DNA from: Dimorphilus gyrociliatus | Lineage: Eukaryota; Annelida; Polychaeta; Dinophilidae | Length of the DNA stretch: 64,000 nucleotides | Assembly: GCA_904063045.1 (NCBI GenBank) | Contig: CAJFCJ010000021.1 | Location: 1 to 64,000, forward strand | Direction: 5' to 3' | Shown: one piece after another, positions 11,448 through 23,387 of the stretch | Numbering within the stretch: position 1 is the stretch's first letter | Layout of the letters: each line of letters begins with the position of its first letter | Position numbers and translations under genes: made by a program | The notes under the pieces: generated by a model | The model's input: only the letters and a program-made list of their open reading frames with translations | Databases searched by the model: none | What the model was told of the DNA's origin: nothing

Positions 11448-14323
11448 ATCTACTATTTAAACCACTTTTAACCCTCATACTGCTGTTATAAATCACAAAC
11501 ACTTTTTTTGTGCGATTAAATGCATAAGATTATTTCATTATAGTTTCTCCCTTTTTGATAAGATAACGTATTAACTGTTGATTCAGAGTTAATCTTGTAT
11601 ATAGTATATCTAATTATGTTCGTTAGATAAACGAAGATGTTAAAAAAAGATTTACTCGGCAAACTATACTTCTTCGCTTAGTAAATGTATACCATATATA
11701 CATTTCTTCATCTTAATTACACAACTAGGCCTTCCTTAAAAGAAAATACAACATATTCCGTAAATTATATTTATTGAAAGGAAAAGAAACGCATCAAGTG
11801 CGGCTTTCAATATAAAAAAAAAGATACATAAAAAAGGAATCAAGATGTAGCTCTCTCTCCCTTTTTGTACCCTTGATAGTTGACTTTTTAATTCGTTTCT
11901 CTTTGTTCCCTGGATGGACCCAACTTGTTGACATGTACTTTATAGCAATTTTTTCCCTTTATTGATTATACCTTCTTTTTTACATTTACTTTGTAATTTT
12001 CTGCTATACTTTGTGAATGAAAGGAATCCAATATGGTTTAAATTTAGCTAGATATAAATGTTATCTAATATTTTATGTGACATATTATGTATACCGTATG
12101 TAAATATACTATAAGTGAACTTTCTTGCTCTCTTTAAATAGAGGACAAAATTAAATAGGGCACCTGGTTCCAATACGAAATAAATCGATGAAAGTACTGA
12201 ACTGTATATAAATATAAAATGGTAGTATATTTATATACCAATGTATAGGCCAAAATAAGGCAATGATCTCTCGATTAGCGTAACAAAAAAGCCAACATGA
12301 TTTGTCTATTTTAGAAAAAAGAAGTCATATCCCAATAGATATTATAATAAGCTAAATAGCAAAATAATAGCTTTATAGAAGCAGTATTGGTATTTGCTAT
12401 ATTCATTTTATTTTCTTTTTATATTAAATAATTGAAAATCCGTAAAAAATATATATTTAGAAAAGAGGAGAGTTTCAAAAGTTCATTGACCGAAATACGG
12501 GTATATTCTAAACATATGCTGGATAGCCTTACTATATATTAATACAAGCTGTAGTTAGCGATATAGGTCATCAGACACATTAATTGTAGCAATATACTGT
12601 CCCTTTTAGGTTTTTAGTTTAATGACCTATAGTATAGTGTTCTAAAGATAATATATTTTATTAGAAATAACAGAATATATTGTAAGGGCTGATGTTCTAT
12701 TCGATGACAAGAACTGATATGAAAAGAGAGAAATTATAATATCTTTTGTCCAATTTGATACTAATTAACATATTAGATCTATAAATTTCCTTGTATATTA
12801 TTTCTTCTTTATCCTCCCCTTTCTCTCTCACACACTCACACACTCACACACGTTCTACCTAGTTAGCATTTCGTAGAATGAAATGCATTTTTCCCATTGA
12901 AATAAATGAAATTATTAATTAAATTTCTCATTTAAAGAGAATGTAAAAAAACTTTCAAGTGTTAACATATTAAAAATCTTGGTGTTTTAACAGATGTTTC
13001 TGTAACATTTATTGAATTATTAATTTTTCTTTCTTATTATTTATTAGGTTTTGTCAACACATAGAAATTCTGGAGAATTGACAAGATGCCAAGTATACTA
13101 ATGTATTTTAGGCTAGTTTCCATAGTTTTTATCTTGATAACTAAAGCTAAGATAATTGCAAAATATATTAAAAGCTATTCATTTATGCTATATATACTAT
13201 ATATTGCATACAATGCCGATAAGGAATAAAATTTCAAGAAATCAGGTCTATATTAAAGTGTACATATGCTTATCACATAATCACTTAATTTAAAGATCTT
13301 CTTATCTATCTCTTTCTCTTACTAATTAATAAACAATCTCTGCAAAGTGAAATTTAATTCTATTAGTTTATAAAAGCAACTATTAGAATATCAATAAATG
13401 TATAGCACACTAAACCTAGAAATATTTGCCTGTAATAGTAAGGTGATTCATATACTCTACTTTCTTGCCATTCATTCTCTCTCCCCATTTCCCCCCCTCC
13501 TCGTTCTCTATTTTTCTCTTAATCTTTTCATGCCCTCTCTCTTTGTACCTAACGAATCATCAAAAGATCACGTGATCAAACGGTAGAAGAATTTTTGGAA
13601 TGTTTTTATTTGTAGAAGAATCCAACAAAGAATTGTTTTTTTTTAAAGTTATTATTATCTTTGTCTTTCCTGTTTCATGGCTTGTATTAAGAAAAAATGG
13701 CCTTGAACAAGTTTATTTCCTTAAGTTGTGTTGTTTTCTCTGTAAGCTTTACCTATTTACTTTAAATAGAAATAGAGAACATCTACATATATCTCGATGA
13801 ATAAGAGTTTTTGTTATTACTCCAAGTTATTTATAGAGCCAATAACAAAACTAAAGTAAAAAACATGTTAATCAAACAAATTATCTTACAATATTTTATC
13901 TAATTTAGGCAAAAAAAGTGTAGTACTTCATCATTCAAAAGATATAAATAAAACCTGATTTATGCCTACCATACGACCATTGGGATTTATCTGGTGATTA
14001 TCACACTTTGAAATAATTTGAAGGCTAATGTACAAACAAACAGAGCTAAGCTAAATATTTTCAAACTCCTTAAGACAAATAAGAAATCCCCCTCTTTCTA
14101 TTCTACACAGTAGGTTATGATTATAAATTTTCTCACCCTCCCTTTATTATTGTAAAGCTCTATACAGTATGTGTAAATAAATATATACAATACTGTAATA
14201 CTGTATATTGATATTATTATCGTCTCTCAATGTAGTTTACCTCATATTTCTACTTTTTTCTCTGATCCAGGGGTTCTTTTTTCAACGAATTCCTTAAGCA
14301 TAATTAGTCATATTTTTTCAAAT

Positions 14324-14347
14324 TATATATATATATATATATATATA
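14324..14347. repeat. TA dinucleotide repeat
   Basis: TA run ending in an ACAGTATATATA flank, a flank shared with several other TA repeats in the window. Confidence 0.9.
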
Positions 14348-14486
14348 CAGTATATATATTTTAATTGTTTGATGAAGATAAATAAGGCATATTTTTCAGA
14401 TAATGCGTGTTTAGTTTATTTGTACTCAGCAACAAGTTAAATCACATATAACATGTACGGTAAATAGTCATATATGTGGATATTTA

Positions 14487-14489
<3 letters not shown>

Positions 14490-14526
<37 letters not shown>
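14490..14526. repeat. TA dinucleotide repeat
   Basis: Uninterrupted TA run in the large intergenic region. Confidence 0.92.
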
Positions 14527-14527
<1 letters not shown>

Positions 14528-16159
14528 TAGATATTATAAATACATACAATACATATACGAATACAGATACATATACATGTATATATACATATATATATAC
14601 ATTCTTATATATATGAGCATAAACTTTTACAAGTTATTATACTATGTATATTTACTTAGATCTATATATGTATCTATATATGTATATTAACATGAAGGTA
14701 TATTTAGATATTGTATACAGCATACGTGTATATAAATGTATATATGCAGTTCATTTTTTTACAACACGACTCTTCAAAAGTTTTGCATGCTCATCCTCAC
14801 AAGGAACACTAACAATCGGAAGCGAGACGTTGTATCGATATGAAAGAACGCGGTTATCTCGCGCGGAGACGATCGTCTATCTTCAGCCTTATATATCATC
14901 ACACTAGTAACCTTTCACCATTTTCTCTGCAGAACTTAGTAAAAGGGTGATAAATAAACGAACGTTTCCCACCTTCAGAGTTTATGTTCAACAACGTCTT
15001 CCAAACAAAACATTTGAAAAAAGAGGGGAAAAAAAGCTTCAAAAGAGTGATAATGGTTAATGGAAATGAGGATGGGAAGAGTTGCAAATAAAGGGGAAAA
15101 AAATTTATCATTTTTTAAAAGAAACCAAATTAATATTAATTCAACGAATGTATAAATCAAAAGCTCGCAAAAAAATTATCACAGGCGAAGTCTAGGCCTA
15201 TTTATGTGGAAATAAACGCTGAACAGCCAAATTTGATGAAGAAGCAACATTAATAACACGTTTTTTTTAACATTTTTTTGTTTTGAATTCACTCACGCAC
15301 AGTTAATGATGTTCCACCTCTAACATTCTGTACAATTGGAATTCAAGTGACAGTGCTGTCGGACCGCCACGACTATTGGATGGCAGCGTTTGGATAAATA
15401 AATGGGTAAGATATAATAAAACACCAATATTCTTCTATGTACAGACTTTAAATGCCTGTCTGGTGCGAAATTTAGCTTTCGCCAACATTACATATGGATA
15501 TATATACAAGTATACATATAATTCTATACAGTACATATACATATATGATATATATATATATTTTATATATATATATATGTATACTTATATACATAAATAT
15601 ATATAATGCATATATATAAAATATGTATATAACATATAGATATAGAAATAAAGGTATAATTGGGATAAGGGGTGCACTTATTGTCTTCTCTTTTTTTCTC
15701 ATCCACTCACATTCATACTTACGTACCAACCTTCTGGTACGCTTCTGCAGTACTTCATCTCAACGATTACAATCAACCAACAAAATACGACTCTGCAGCG
15801 TATAGGCCTATACAAAATCTTTCTTCTGCAAAGAGCTAGCTTAGAGAAAGAGAATAAAAAAATACTTTCGTTATTTTCTTTTAAAAAAAAAATAAACTGC
15901 TACGATCTACTCCTGTACACAGTATGGCACTGGTTCACGTGTGAGTTTTCATTTAGGGCTAATGTGACGATATTAAATAAGTTTGTCTCTCTAACTGCTA
16001 TACATATAAGAAAGAGAACATAAACATATAAAAAAAAAGAAAACAAACAAAATATCAAGATGAATAAAATTGAAATCACCACAACAATTATTTACAAAAG
16101 AAAAATTTCCTTCTCTTAATGTTTTCTTCTTTTACTGTTTTATAGAAGTATTGTCTTTT

Positions 16160-18830
16160 TTAGTCTAGGCCAAGGCTGCCTTCCGACTTATGCACTTTGG
16201 ATATAATAGAGTTAACGAAATCTGATGTATTGCCAGCAATTTTAGAACCTATTTAATTTTAAATAAAGATAGAAGCATAAAAACTGTTTGGCAATCTTAT
16301 TTTAAATCTACTTACGTAAATGCAATCTCATTAACGAATCCAATTTTTCCGTTAAATTAATTTTGTCTTTACTTGCCTTCTCACTTTTTTGCAGTTTCTG
16401 TATGATCTCGTACTTTATACCATTTAAGACTCTCATCAACTGCTTATGCTCTGCATTTAAGCCGTATAATTTCACTTTGTTTGCTTCATGTTGAGCTTTC
16501 TTCTTTAAACGGCAAGCCCTGGTAAATATTGGATTAGAGCATAATTAATATCCTTTTCTTTCTTTTGTTAATATTTATTACCTGGACGCCAACTTATTCT
16601 TCATCTTCCTATTTTTAGTACGAACATTTGCTGGAAGGTCAGCAATAGGTGCCATGTCTGAAATTTTCCTATTTAACCTTCTCAGTTCTAGACCGATGGC
16701 GCATAGTTTTTTAGGATTAGGTGTGACGTCATTCCCGTCTCCTCTCCTAATCTTCCCCTGATGCTTTAGTTTGCTGTTTTGAGTTGAGGGATCAAAAACA
16801 GGATCTTCAAACTCTTGCACTAGATGTGGATCGTTTTCCTCCACCAACTTACAGAGGCGTTTACCCTTGGGTCCCTTGGATTGAGTGTTGTACTGCCAAA
16901 AGTACTTTTTTCTCTTACCAGGTTTACAATCCTCTATCAGTTCGTCTAATGACGCAGTATCCGAAAAGTTTATATCATCCTCATCCTCGTCGTTATCGGT
17001 ATCGATAGCGCTGCTAAACCCTTCATCGTCTGTCATAAAACAAGATTAAGAGATAATCTTCAATCCAAGTCATGATATATTGTTATTTATGCTAACCTGG
17101 AATTTCCTGTTTAATATTTACTGGTGGTTGATCCAATAAAACAGGAGGCGGTGAGGCCTCCGCTTGCGGTACTTGAACCGGTGGAGGCAAATTATTATCG
17201 GGTAGTGAAGCTTGCAAAAGTTGCATTAGAGACGATTGTGGTTCACTGGAAGAATTCTCTGGTGAAGAATTTGTCTTTTGAGAATCATCCATTTTACTTA
17301 TTATACTGTCGAACTCTTCCAGGTAGTTCGTACCATCCCTTTGATCGGCCGCCAACACTTCATCCACTTGCAATAACTCATTCAAACTCGGAGAAACGTC
17401 AATTAAATCTGAGTCAACTGTATCTATTCGACAATCGAAGTCGAAAACAGCATCGGGACTCGCAACGTTTTTACTGTCCGATTCAAAAAAGTTTGCCGTG
17501 GGTGAATCGCAATAATCTCCCGGCATATTAGATTGCTGAGTGGTTGTTGGCTATAATCAAAATAAATAAAAAAAATTACAATTAACTAGACTATCTTATG
17601 AAAAGAGATATTTGACAGTTCTAGAAGAATTTAAGAACACGATTGCAATTGATTACTTGATAGTCTATAATCAATTTAAAGCAGATATTGTTATATATCA
17701 TAATAGTCTCTGACTATTAGTAAAATAGGAGTAATCTCCATTTTCATATTTTAATACTACAAACGATTCTTTTGAAACTATTCGAAAGAGAATATTGAAT
17801 TTGGAAAATATGTTCATAAGGGGATTAATACAAGTATGGTGTAAACAAAGAGTAAATAAATACTGCATGACGAAAAACAAACGAACAGTTCAATGACATC
17901 GATTCATCATAGGCCTGAAATGGCAATGACCTTTCGGATAAAAACAGCTGACGTCATACAGAAACGCCCGGCCGTCGACCCTAGACTCGACTGTGGCTAG
18001 AAGATTAATTTAAGGGTTTTACTACAAAACTACAAGGCTTTCTTGATATATTTATTGTTTTAAAAAAAAATGCTCGTAAGCTTTCTGTGTTATTATGAAA
18101 ACATCACGTGACCATCGCGTACGTAATACTGTTTATATAAATCTTATATACATATGTACAGTATACTTATTTCTAGAATATTTTGTCACGATATTTTTTT
18201 TACTAAGTAAAAGTCTTATTCATTTTAATGGCTTTTTTTTATACTATCTGCGACAAATATATTCTGGGAAGAAGAAAAAACTAAATATTGTAAAGAAATG
18301 AAACGTTCTTTTATTTTCGTTCTCAAAAGAGTATTTTTTTTTAAAGTTGATTCATTTACTTTTTCTCTCAAATAAAAAAGATCGATATTTTTTTTCTAGG
18401 CCTTGGCCGTTTTTTTATCTTTAATTACAGTAGCTAGATTTTTAAGGTTTGCTTTCTTATGTTACGAAATCAGAATTTAGATAGTTCTATATCTTGGCCT
18501 TTCATTATATTGCAAATGTTATTTATCCAAGCTCGTCCCGTAACGAGGTCTTGTAAGCTCTGTGTTAACTATAAAAAAATACTAATCTATTTTAATCAAT
18601 AAGACAATAGGCCTTCTTATCTCTACGTTTTGCTAAGTGAACTCCCTACACTGTTTACATTTCGTAGGCTGACTAATTTTTTTTTTAATAAACATAAAAA
18701 AAAATTTCACCTTTCCATAGAAATGTGGTCTTCCTACAAGGATTTGTTCGATTTGAGAACATTGCATATTCGTTTCGCAATAAAACGACGGACTTGAATA
18801 AGGCACAAAGGATTGATGAATCGCACTCAT
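16160..18830 (-). CDS. CREBRF: CREB3 regulatory factor (CREBRF / REPTOR-type bZIP)
   Basis: Five exons join in phase (18830-18711, 17550-17097, 17029-16582, 16518-16316, 16248-16160), giving 437 residues versus about 639 in human. CREBRF is a nuclear bZIP-like regulator: the vertebrate protein recruits and destabilises CREB3/Luman, and the fly homologue REPTOR executes the transcriptional response to TORC1 inhibition. Seen here: an acidic DEGF segment in a Glu/Asp-rich stretch, the family block [11 protein letters not shown], and a basic region ([14 protein letters not shown], about residues 334-347) followed by EANKVKL and a leucine-poor zipper. The last exon carries AGNTSDFVN, matching the conserved CREBRF C-terminus and confirming the final splice. 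An in-frame stop lies directly upstream of the chosen ATG. The N-terminal half is shortened relative to vertebrates. CRE and E-box motifs lie in intron 1 and upstream. Confidence 0.93.
17949..17956. promoter_or_regulatory. CRE palindrome in CREBRF intron 1
   Basis: Perfect TGACGTCA, the binding site of CREB/ATF and CREB3-family bZIP factors, in a GC-richer patch of the first intron. Confidence 0.5.
18104..18113. promoter_or_regulatory. E-box TCACGTGACC (CLEAR-like) in CREBRF intron 1
   Basis: Matches the TFEB/MITF CLEAR-type core TCACGTGA. It is suggestive because CREBRF/REPTOR and TFEB are both controlled by TORC1, but a single motif match is weak evidence of binding. Confidence 0.4.
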
Positions 18831-20451
18831 CTTGATTTAGTAATTTCATGTCACGCCAGCTATCATAGTCTTTCTTGAAAAATCTTCCGCTTTCAGATTA
18901 ATATCCACCTATCCTAATTATTCTTCAACGATTGTTTTTCAGTTTATTGTTTCAACAATTATCGTATTTTGAATAAAAGTATAAAAAAAACAAATGACCA
19001 ACGTTACAATTTCTGATCAATCAACCACTCTCAGTCAAATTCTACTGCCTACTGATCAGCAAAACCACAGTCGATAAAAGTCTACAACGCGGTCGGCGAC
19101 CCGCCAATAAAATATACCACGTGATCTAATCACATGACTATTTTCCCGCGTTGGAATTGTGCCAAACGCAATGCAAGATTCTGTAAACAAGCATATAATT
19201 GTGACGTCATTGTTTTTACTCAGAACTATATGAATGCTAATTTATTCATATGAAAAAAACACAAAACAGCGCAACGCTAAACAAAACAGAGAAACTTACC
19301 GGCCGATCATTCTTTAATCTAGCACTTTTCAGAAGAGCATCTTTCGTCATTACTCTTTTACATTTGGAACGGCGTACTGAAAGTATTTTTGAGAATATGT
19401 TTATAATAGGAAAACAAAATTTGTTTACATCCTAAATTTAGCGTCAATGTGCAACTTAAAGATTACAATATAGCAAAGGATTCTTGTCATGAAATCCTGT
19501 GAACAGTTAGTTCACTTTGCATCGAAAAAGATTGCATTAGAAATGAATGTAGGACTAGGACATCTGAGGTCAAGCACCGAAGAATCAACAAAGAACTGTA
19601 GAACCTATCGATTATAATCCGCATACATTTGGCAATGTCGGAAAATTTAATTCATTATAACTTTAAATCTTAATTTTCTGATGGAAGGTATAAAGAAATA
19701 TTCAGAGATTACGTTAAGAAACAATATATTGCAAGGAGTTAGTGCGGCAGTGTGGCTGGAATAAAATCCTCAATATCTCCCTTAGAAATTATATTATACT
19801 TACTGAATTAACATTAACTTATAGAGAAAGATTCAGTTAATGAGCTTGTTGTAAAATCAGTAGATGACAATTGCCGATTTTCGTGAATTTTGTATTTTTC
19901 TTTAAAACGGTTGTTGGCCTGTTTACACCACAGCTGGAAACAGGTCACATGACGAATGACGTCATTCGAATAAATTAACAAATCTGCTGGTTGGAAGAGT
20001 GTATGTGTAGACATCTGGTGTATAGATATCGAAGTAATTTATAAAAAGACAAATCGATAGCAATTTAGTACAAAATAATAAATATTGGAATGGTTAAAAA
20101 AAACATAACAAATATGTTTTCGTCAACAACAACAGCTGCTAAAGCAAAATATGATGGCAACAAAGTTATATATATTAATTTGAAAAATTAGAGACCCGCT
20201 TTCTATGGATACTGTTTTATTTTTTGGGATTACATTCTGTTTTATTGTCTAGGAATTCTTCCTTTTATCGCGTATAGTTTAGAGTTTGAAAATGAATTCT
20301 AGTAAAACAATGCCTTCAAGAAGATAATTTCAAGGAAAAAAGTAAAGTGATTAAATAATTTTTATGAGTTTCTAGATTGAGGAATGAGAAAATTATTTGA
20401 CCTGATTAAGTCGTAAATCATCGTAAAATTTTTATCATATAACAAGCCGCC
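18831..20451. promoter_or_regulatory. Divergent CREBRF/MIEAP intergenic region
   Basis: A 1.6 kb head-to-head region. It contains CACGTG at 19118-19123 next to a CCAAT-like GCCAATAA, and two perfect TGACGTCA sites at 19202-19209 and 19957-19964. The open frame at 19250-19435 shows no family resemblance or convincing splice partners. Sites are seen; their use is inferred. Confidence 0.45.
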
Positions 20452-23234
20452 ATGGCTAACAAATATCAGGTAGATGGACTAGAATGCCAATTATGGATTG
20501 AAAAGTTCAAAAAAGAATTAGATAATGAAAACTATTTGGAATGTACCAAAATTGTTCAAGTTATGAATCGAGAAAGTCTGCGATCAGTGTGTAAAGACGT
20601 AGAATTGCTGTTGAAGAAATTTTCAAATACTCATTGTATCGTTGAAGCAATATTTCTTCGTTTCGATGAAGTTCAGGAAATATTAAATGTGGATATGGTA
20701 GTTATTGGTATAATTCAATGGCATATGCAAGCTTGTATAAATACGAGAAATCTTAAGAAAACAAATCAAATGGAGGAGCTTGTCAAATCTTGTGAACAAC
20801 TTTTGAAAACGATGCCTTATCAATTACGACATAGAATTTACCATTACTGTCGAGATAAGTTGAGAGAGATAACATTTGTACTGGATGAATTGGCGAAAAT
20901 CGTCAAATTAAACAATACATTTTGTAAGAATAACTTTCGAGATGATTTGTGCGAAATAGCAAAAGTTTGCAAGGCCCATGTAGCAAAAATCGACAAGACG
21001 AAAGAATCTCTAAGAAATCATAAAAATTCTCAAAATGGTTTCTCGTACGATGAATTAGAGCAGAGGCTCTTTGATGAATCAATTCTCTTACATTCACTTG
21101 GAGAGTTAGACGAATTTCAAAAAATCCATTTGTACTTTGAAAATTCTAAAAAGACAGTTTCACTCTTAAAAAAAGTACTATTATCTTTCAATAATCTTAA
21201 AAAAGACTTTCTCTTTAGCAAGTACGTTTTAGATGGATTGGAAATGCAAGTAATTTTGAACCATCTGTCAAATAGCTTAACGTCTGTAATGGAATGGATC
21301 GGTATAAAATACGATGCATTTCAAGAACAAAGACAAGCCGTTGACGAAATAGCCCAAAGTAAGTATACAATAAAAGAGTAAAATAAACAAAACAAAGTAA
21401 AAAAGAACTAGGCCTAGTTCGAAATGTTATCAGTGTTTAGGGAACCAGCTTATCCCGTCCTGTATGACTCATTTTTAGTTAAAACGGTTGTGCATTGTAT
21501 GTGCGTGTACCAAATACCTGTATTATGAGATTTTTCTCGTTTTCCTGTAAGTTTTCATCAATTTTATCAATTTAGATCATATTTTTGTTCGGGTAACTTG
21601 ATAAATTGCAACACATAGTAGCCATAGCGGAACCGGCAATTCCTACATTGCGTGTGCTAAATTTATCAGCCTATAGCATTTCAGGGGTAGTTTGTTGTAC
21701 GGTCTTCTTGTTAGTCGCAGGAGCAGTGAGGAGTAGTCAGAACAAGATTTTTTGCAAGATATGCTTTTCATGAAACTATTAAAACGGCAAAAGAGCAGCG
21801 AAACACGTGTGATTCGTAATGATCTTCGGCTTGGTGTTTATATAATAAATTTTTTTTCAATAAATAAGAATTTATTCATTGTTTGCTCTTAACAGCTTCT
21901 CCCCGCGAAGAGAATGATGGACGGAAGAGAGTAGTTTCCGAATGTCAGTCTTTTTCTTATATTTTTATCCTTATTTTATATGATTTATTGATTATTGATT
22001 ATTATTAGTCTATCATATAATGTACCAATTTTTTTCATCCTCTGTATTTTATAAAACTCACAGTTGGAAATCCCAGACCTACAACTGTTTCAGTAAGCGA
22101 GAGAGAGGAGTTGGAAAGATTACGTTACGAAATTCAAAATCTTAGAAAAGAAGTCTCAGAACAAAAACGGGTTATCACGGAATTAACGAAAAGAGAAAAT
22201 GACTTGAAAATTCGGTAAATTAATTGATTTTTTACTTTAAATTAACTAAGATGATTGATTTATATATTTAATACAAATATGCTATTTTACCCATAAATTA
22301 TACACAATATACATTATTTATGAGTATTAATATATATGTTACTTATTTATTCTTCATGTCCCTATAGATTGCGAGATCAAGCCAGCCGGAACGTAAAATT
22401 TGGTGGAAATTCTAAATTTGAAGATATTTCTCTTATGGAATATAGACCTTCACGCTTAGTTGAACGTTATGAAAATCTATTTTCAACTGTAAGATTTGAG
22501 ACAATGGAAAGTCTAAAAAAGATAAGGGAATTAGAAAACTTATCAGAGTTAAGAAACAAAATATTATTATCAGTATTAGTGGTAAGTGTCTTATATTATC
22601 GAGTAGTAGTGATACATTTTGAAGATTATATAGAGGGCGTTGCATATTCTTTAAATTTTACTTATTTTTGTTGATTACGAACAGCTAGCCCAGAGGAGCG
22701 CAGAAGATTCTTTACAAGACTTGCAGAACAAATGGAGAAGTTTATTATACATGAAAGATAAACAAGGCCAAAGTATTGAAGCTGCTTCGTTAGACGACGC
22801 TATATCTCATTACCTCAGACGAACTATCCCTCAGTACGATAATTCTCAAAATATCCAAGTAAATCCTTTTCAAATCCTACTTAAAAATTATATTAACAAT
22901 ATTTTTAATTCTTTTCTTTTGTTTTGTCTTCAACTAAAACCAAAAACAGCAAGTACACAATCAAATATGCCAGGCTCTACATGAATTTCCTGGTTTGCAC
23001 TCATCACAGGCGTTGGTTGGTTATGTTGCGGAATGCGTTCAGCTTTGTTGGGCGTTCGTTCTACAAAAACCAAGATTTATCCTCAAACATGAAGTGGATA
23101 CCTTAAATCCACGACTATTGAGGCGTTACCACAGCTCAGATGAAAATAGCAATTCCATCAAAAGTTTAATCTGGCCATCTTTGACAGAAGGGGTGGATGG
23201 ACCGTGCTTATTCAAAGGATACGTTATAACTTAG
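20452..23234 (+). CDS. SPATA18: Mitochondria-eating protein (MIEAP / SPATA18) family
   Basis: Six exons join in phase (20452-21358, 21896-21943, 22064-22214, 22368-22581, 22685-22858, 22950-23234), giving 592 residues against about 538 in human. MIEAP is a p53-induced vertebrate protein that controls mitochondrial quality by forming condensates or vacuole-like structures inside mitochondria. Identification rests on the C-terminal domain (about residues 390-590), where ECVQLCWAFVLQKP, SLIWPSL and GPCLFKG align with the family signatures for the domain end. A coiled coil (about 325-368, REELERLRYEIQNLRKEV) precedes it. The N-terminal 300 residues are helical and encoded by one exon. The start lies in GCCGCCATGG, an ideal Kozak context. 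Its polyadenylation signals (AATAAATAAA, 23368-23377) end ten bases from the stop codon of the convergent BUD23 gene. Confidence 0.88.
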
Positions 23235-23387
23235 TAGTTCGATTATTTTCAAAAATCAATATTTTTCTATGAGAATTTACAACAATTAAACAAGTGAAAA
23301 TACAATTTTTTTTATAACATACGTATAATATACAAATCAGAAGCTTAGCGATTTATATTGTTTACACAATAAATAAATTCAAGCATA

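Larger units (their letters stand above)
10553..16159. other. 5.6 kb repeat-rich intergenic region
   Basis: The longest gene-free stretch in the window, between the 3' ends of the helical-protein gene and CREBRF. It holds GA and TA microsatellites, a CACACT-rich tract near 12825-12850, two TAGGCCTA palindromes (15193, 15803) and two GC-richer islands (14755-14907 and 15303-15405) that look exon- or promoter-like but cannot be assembled into a gene. Open frames at 13398-13800 are low-complexity. Confidence 0.55.

Noticed and set aside
17124-17531. 135-codon plus-strand open frame over CREBRF exon 2
   Set aside because: Shadow of the CREBRF coding strand; the minus-strand reading joins in phase with four other exons and matches the family.
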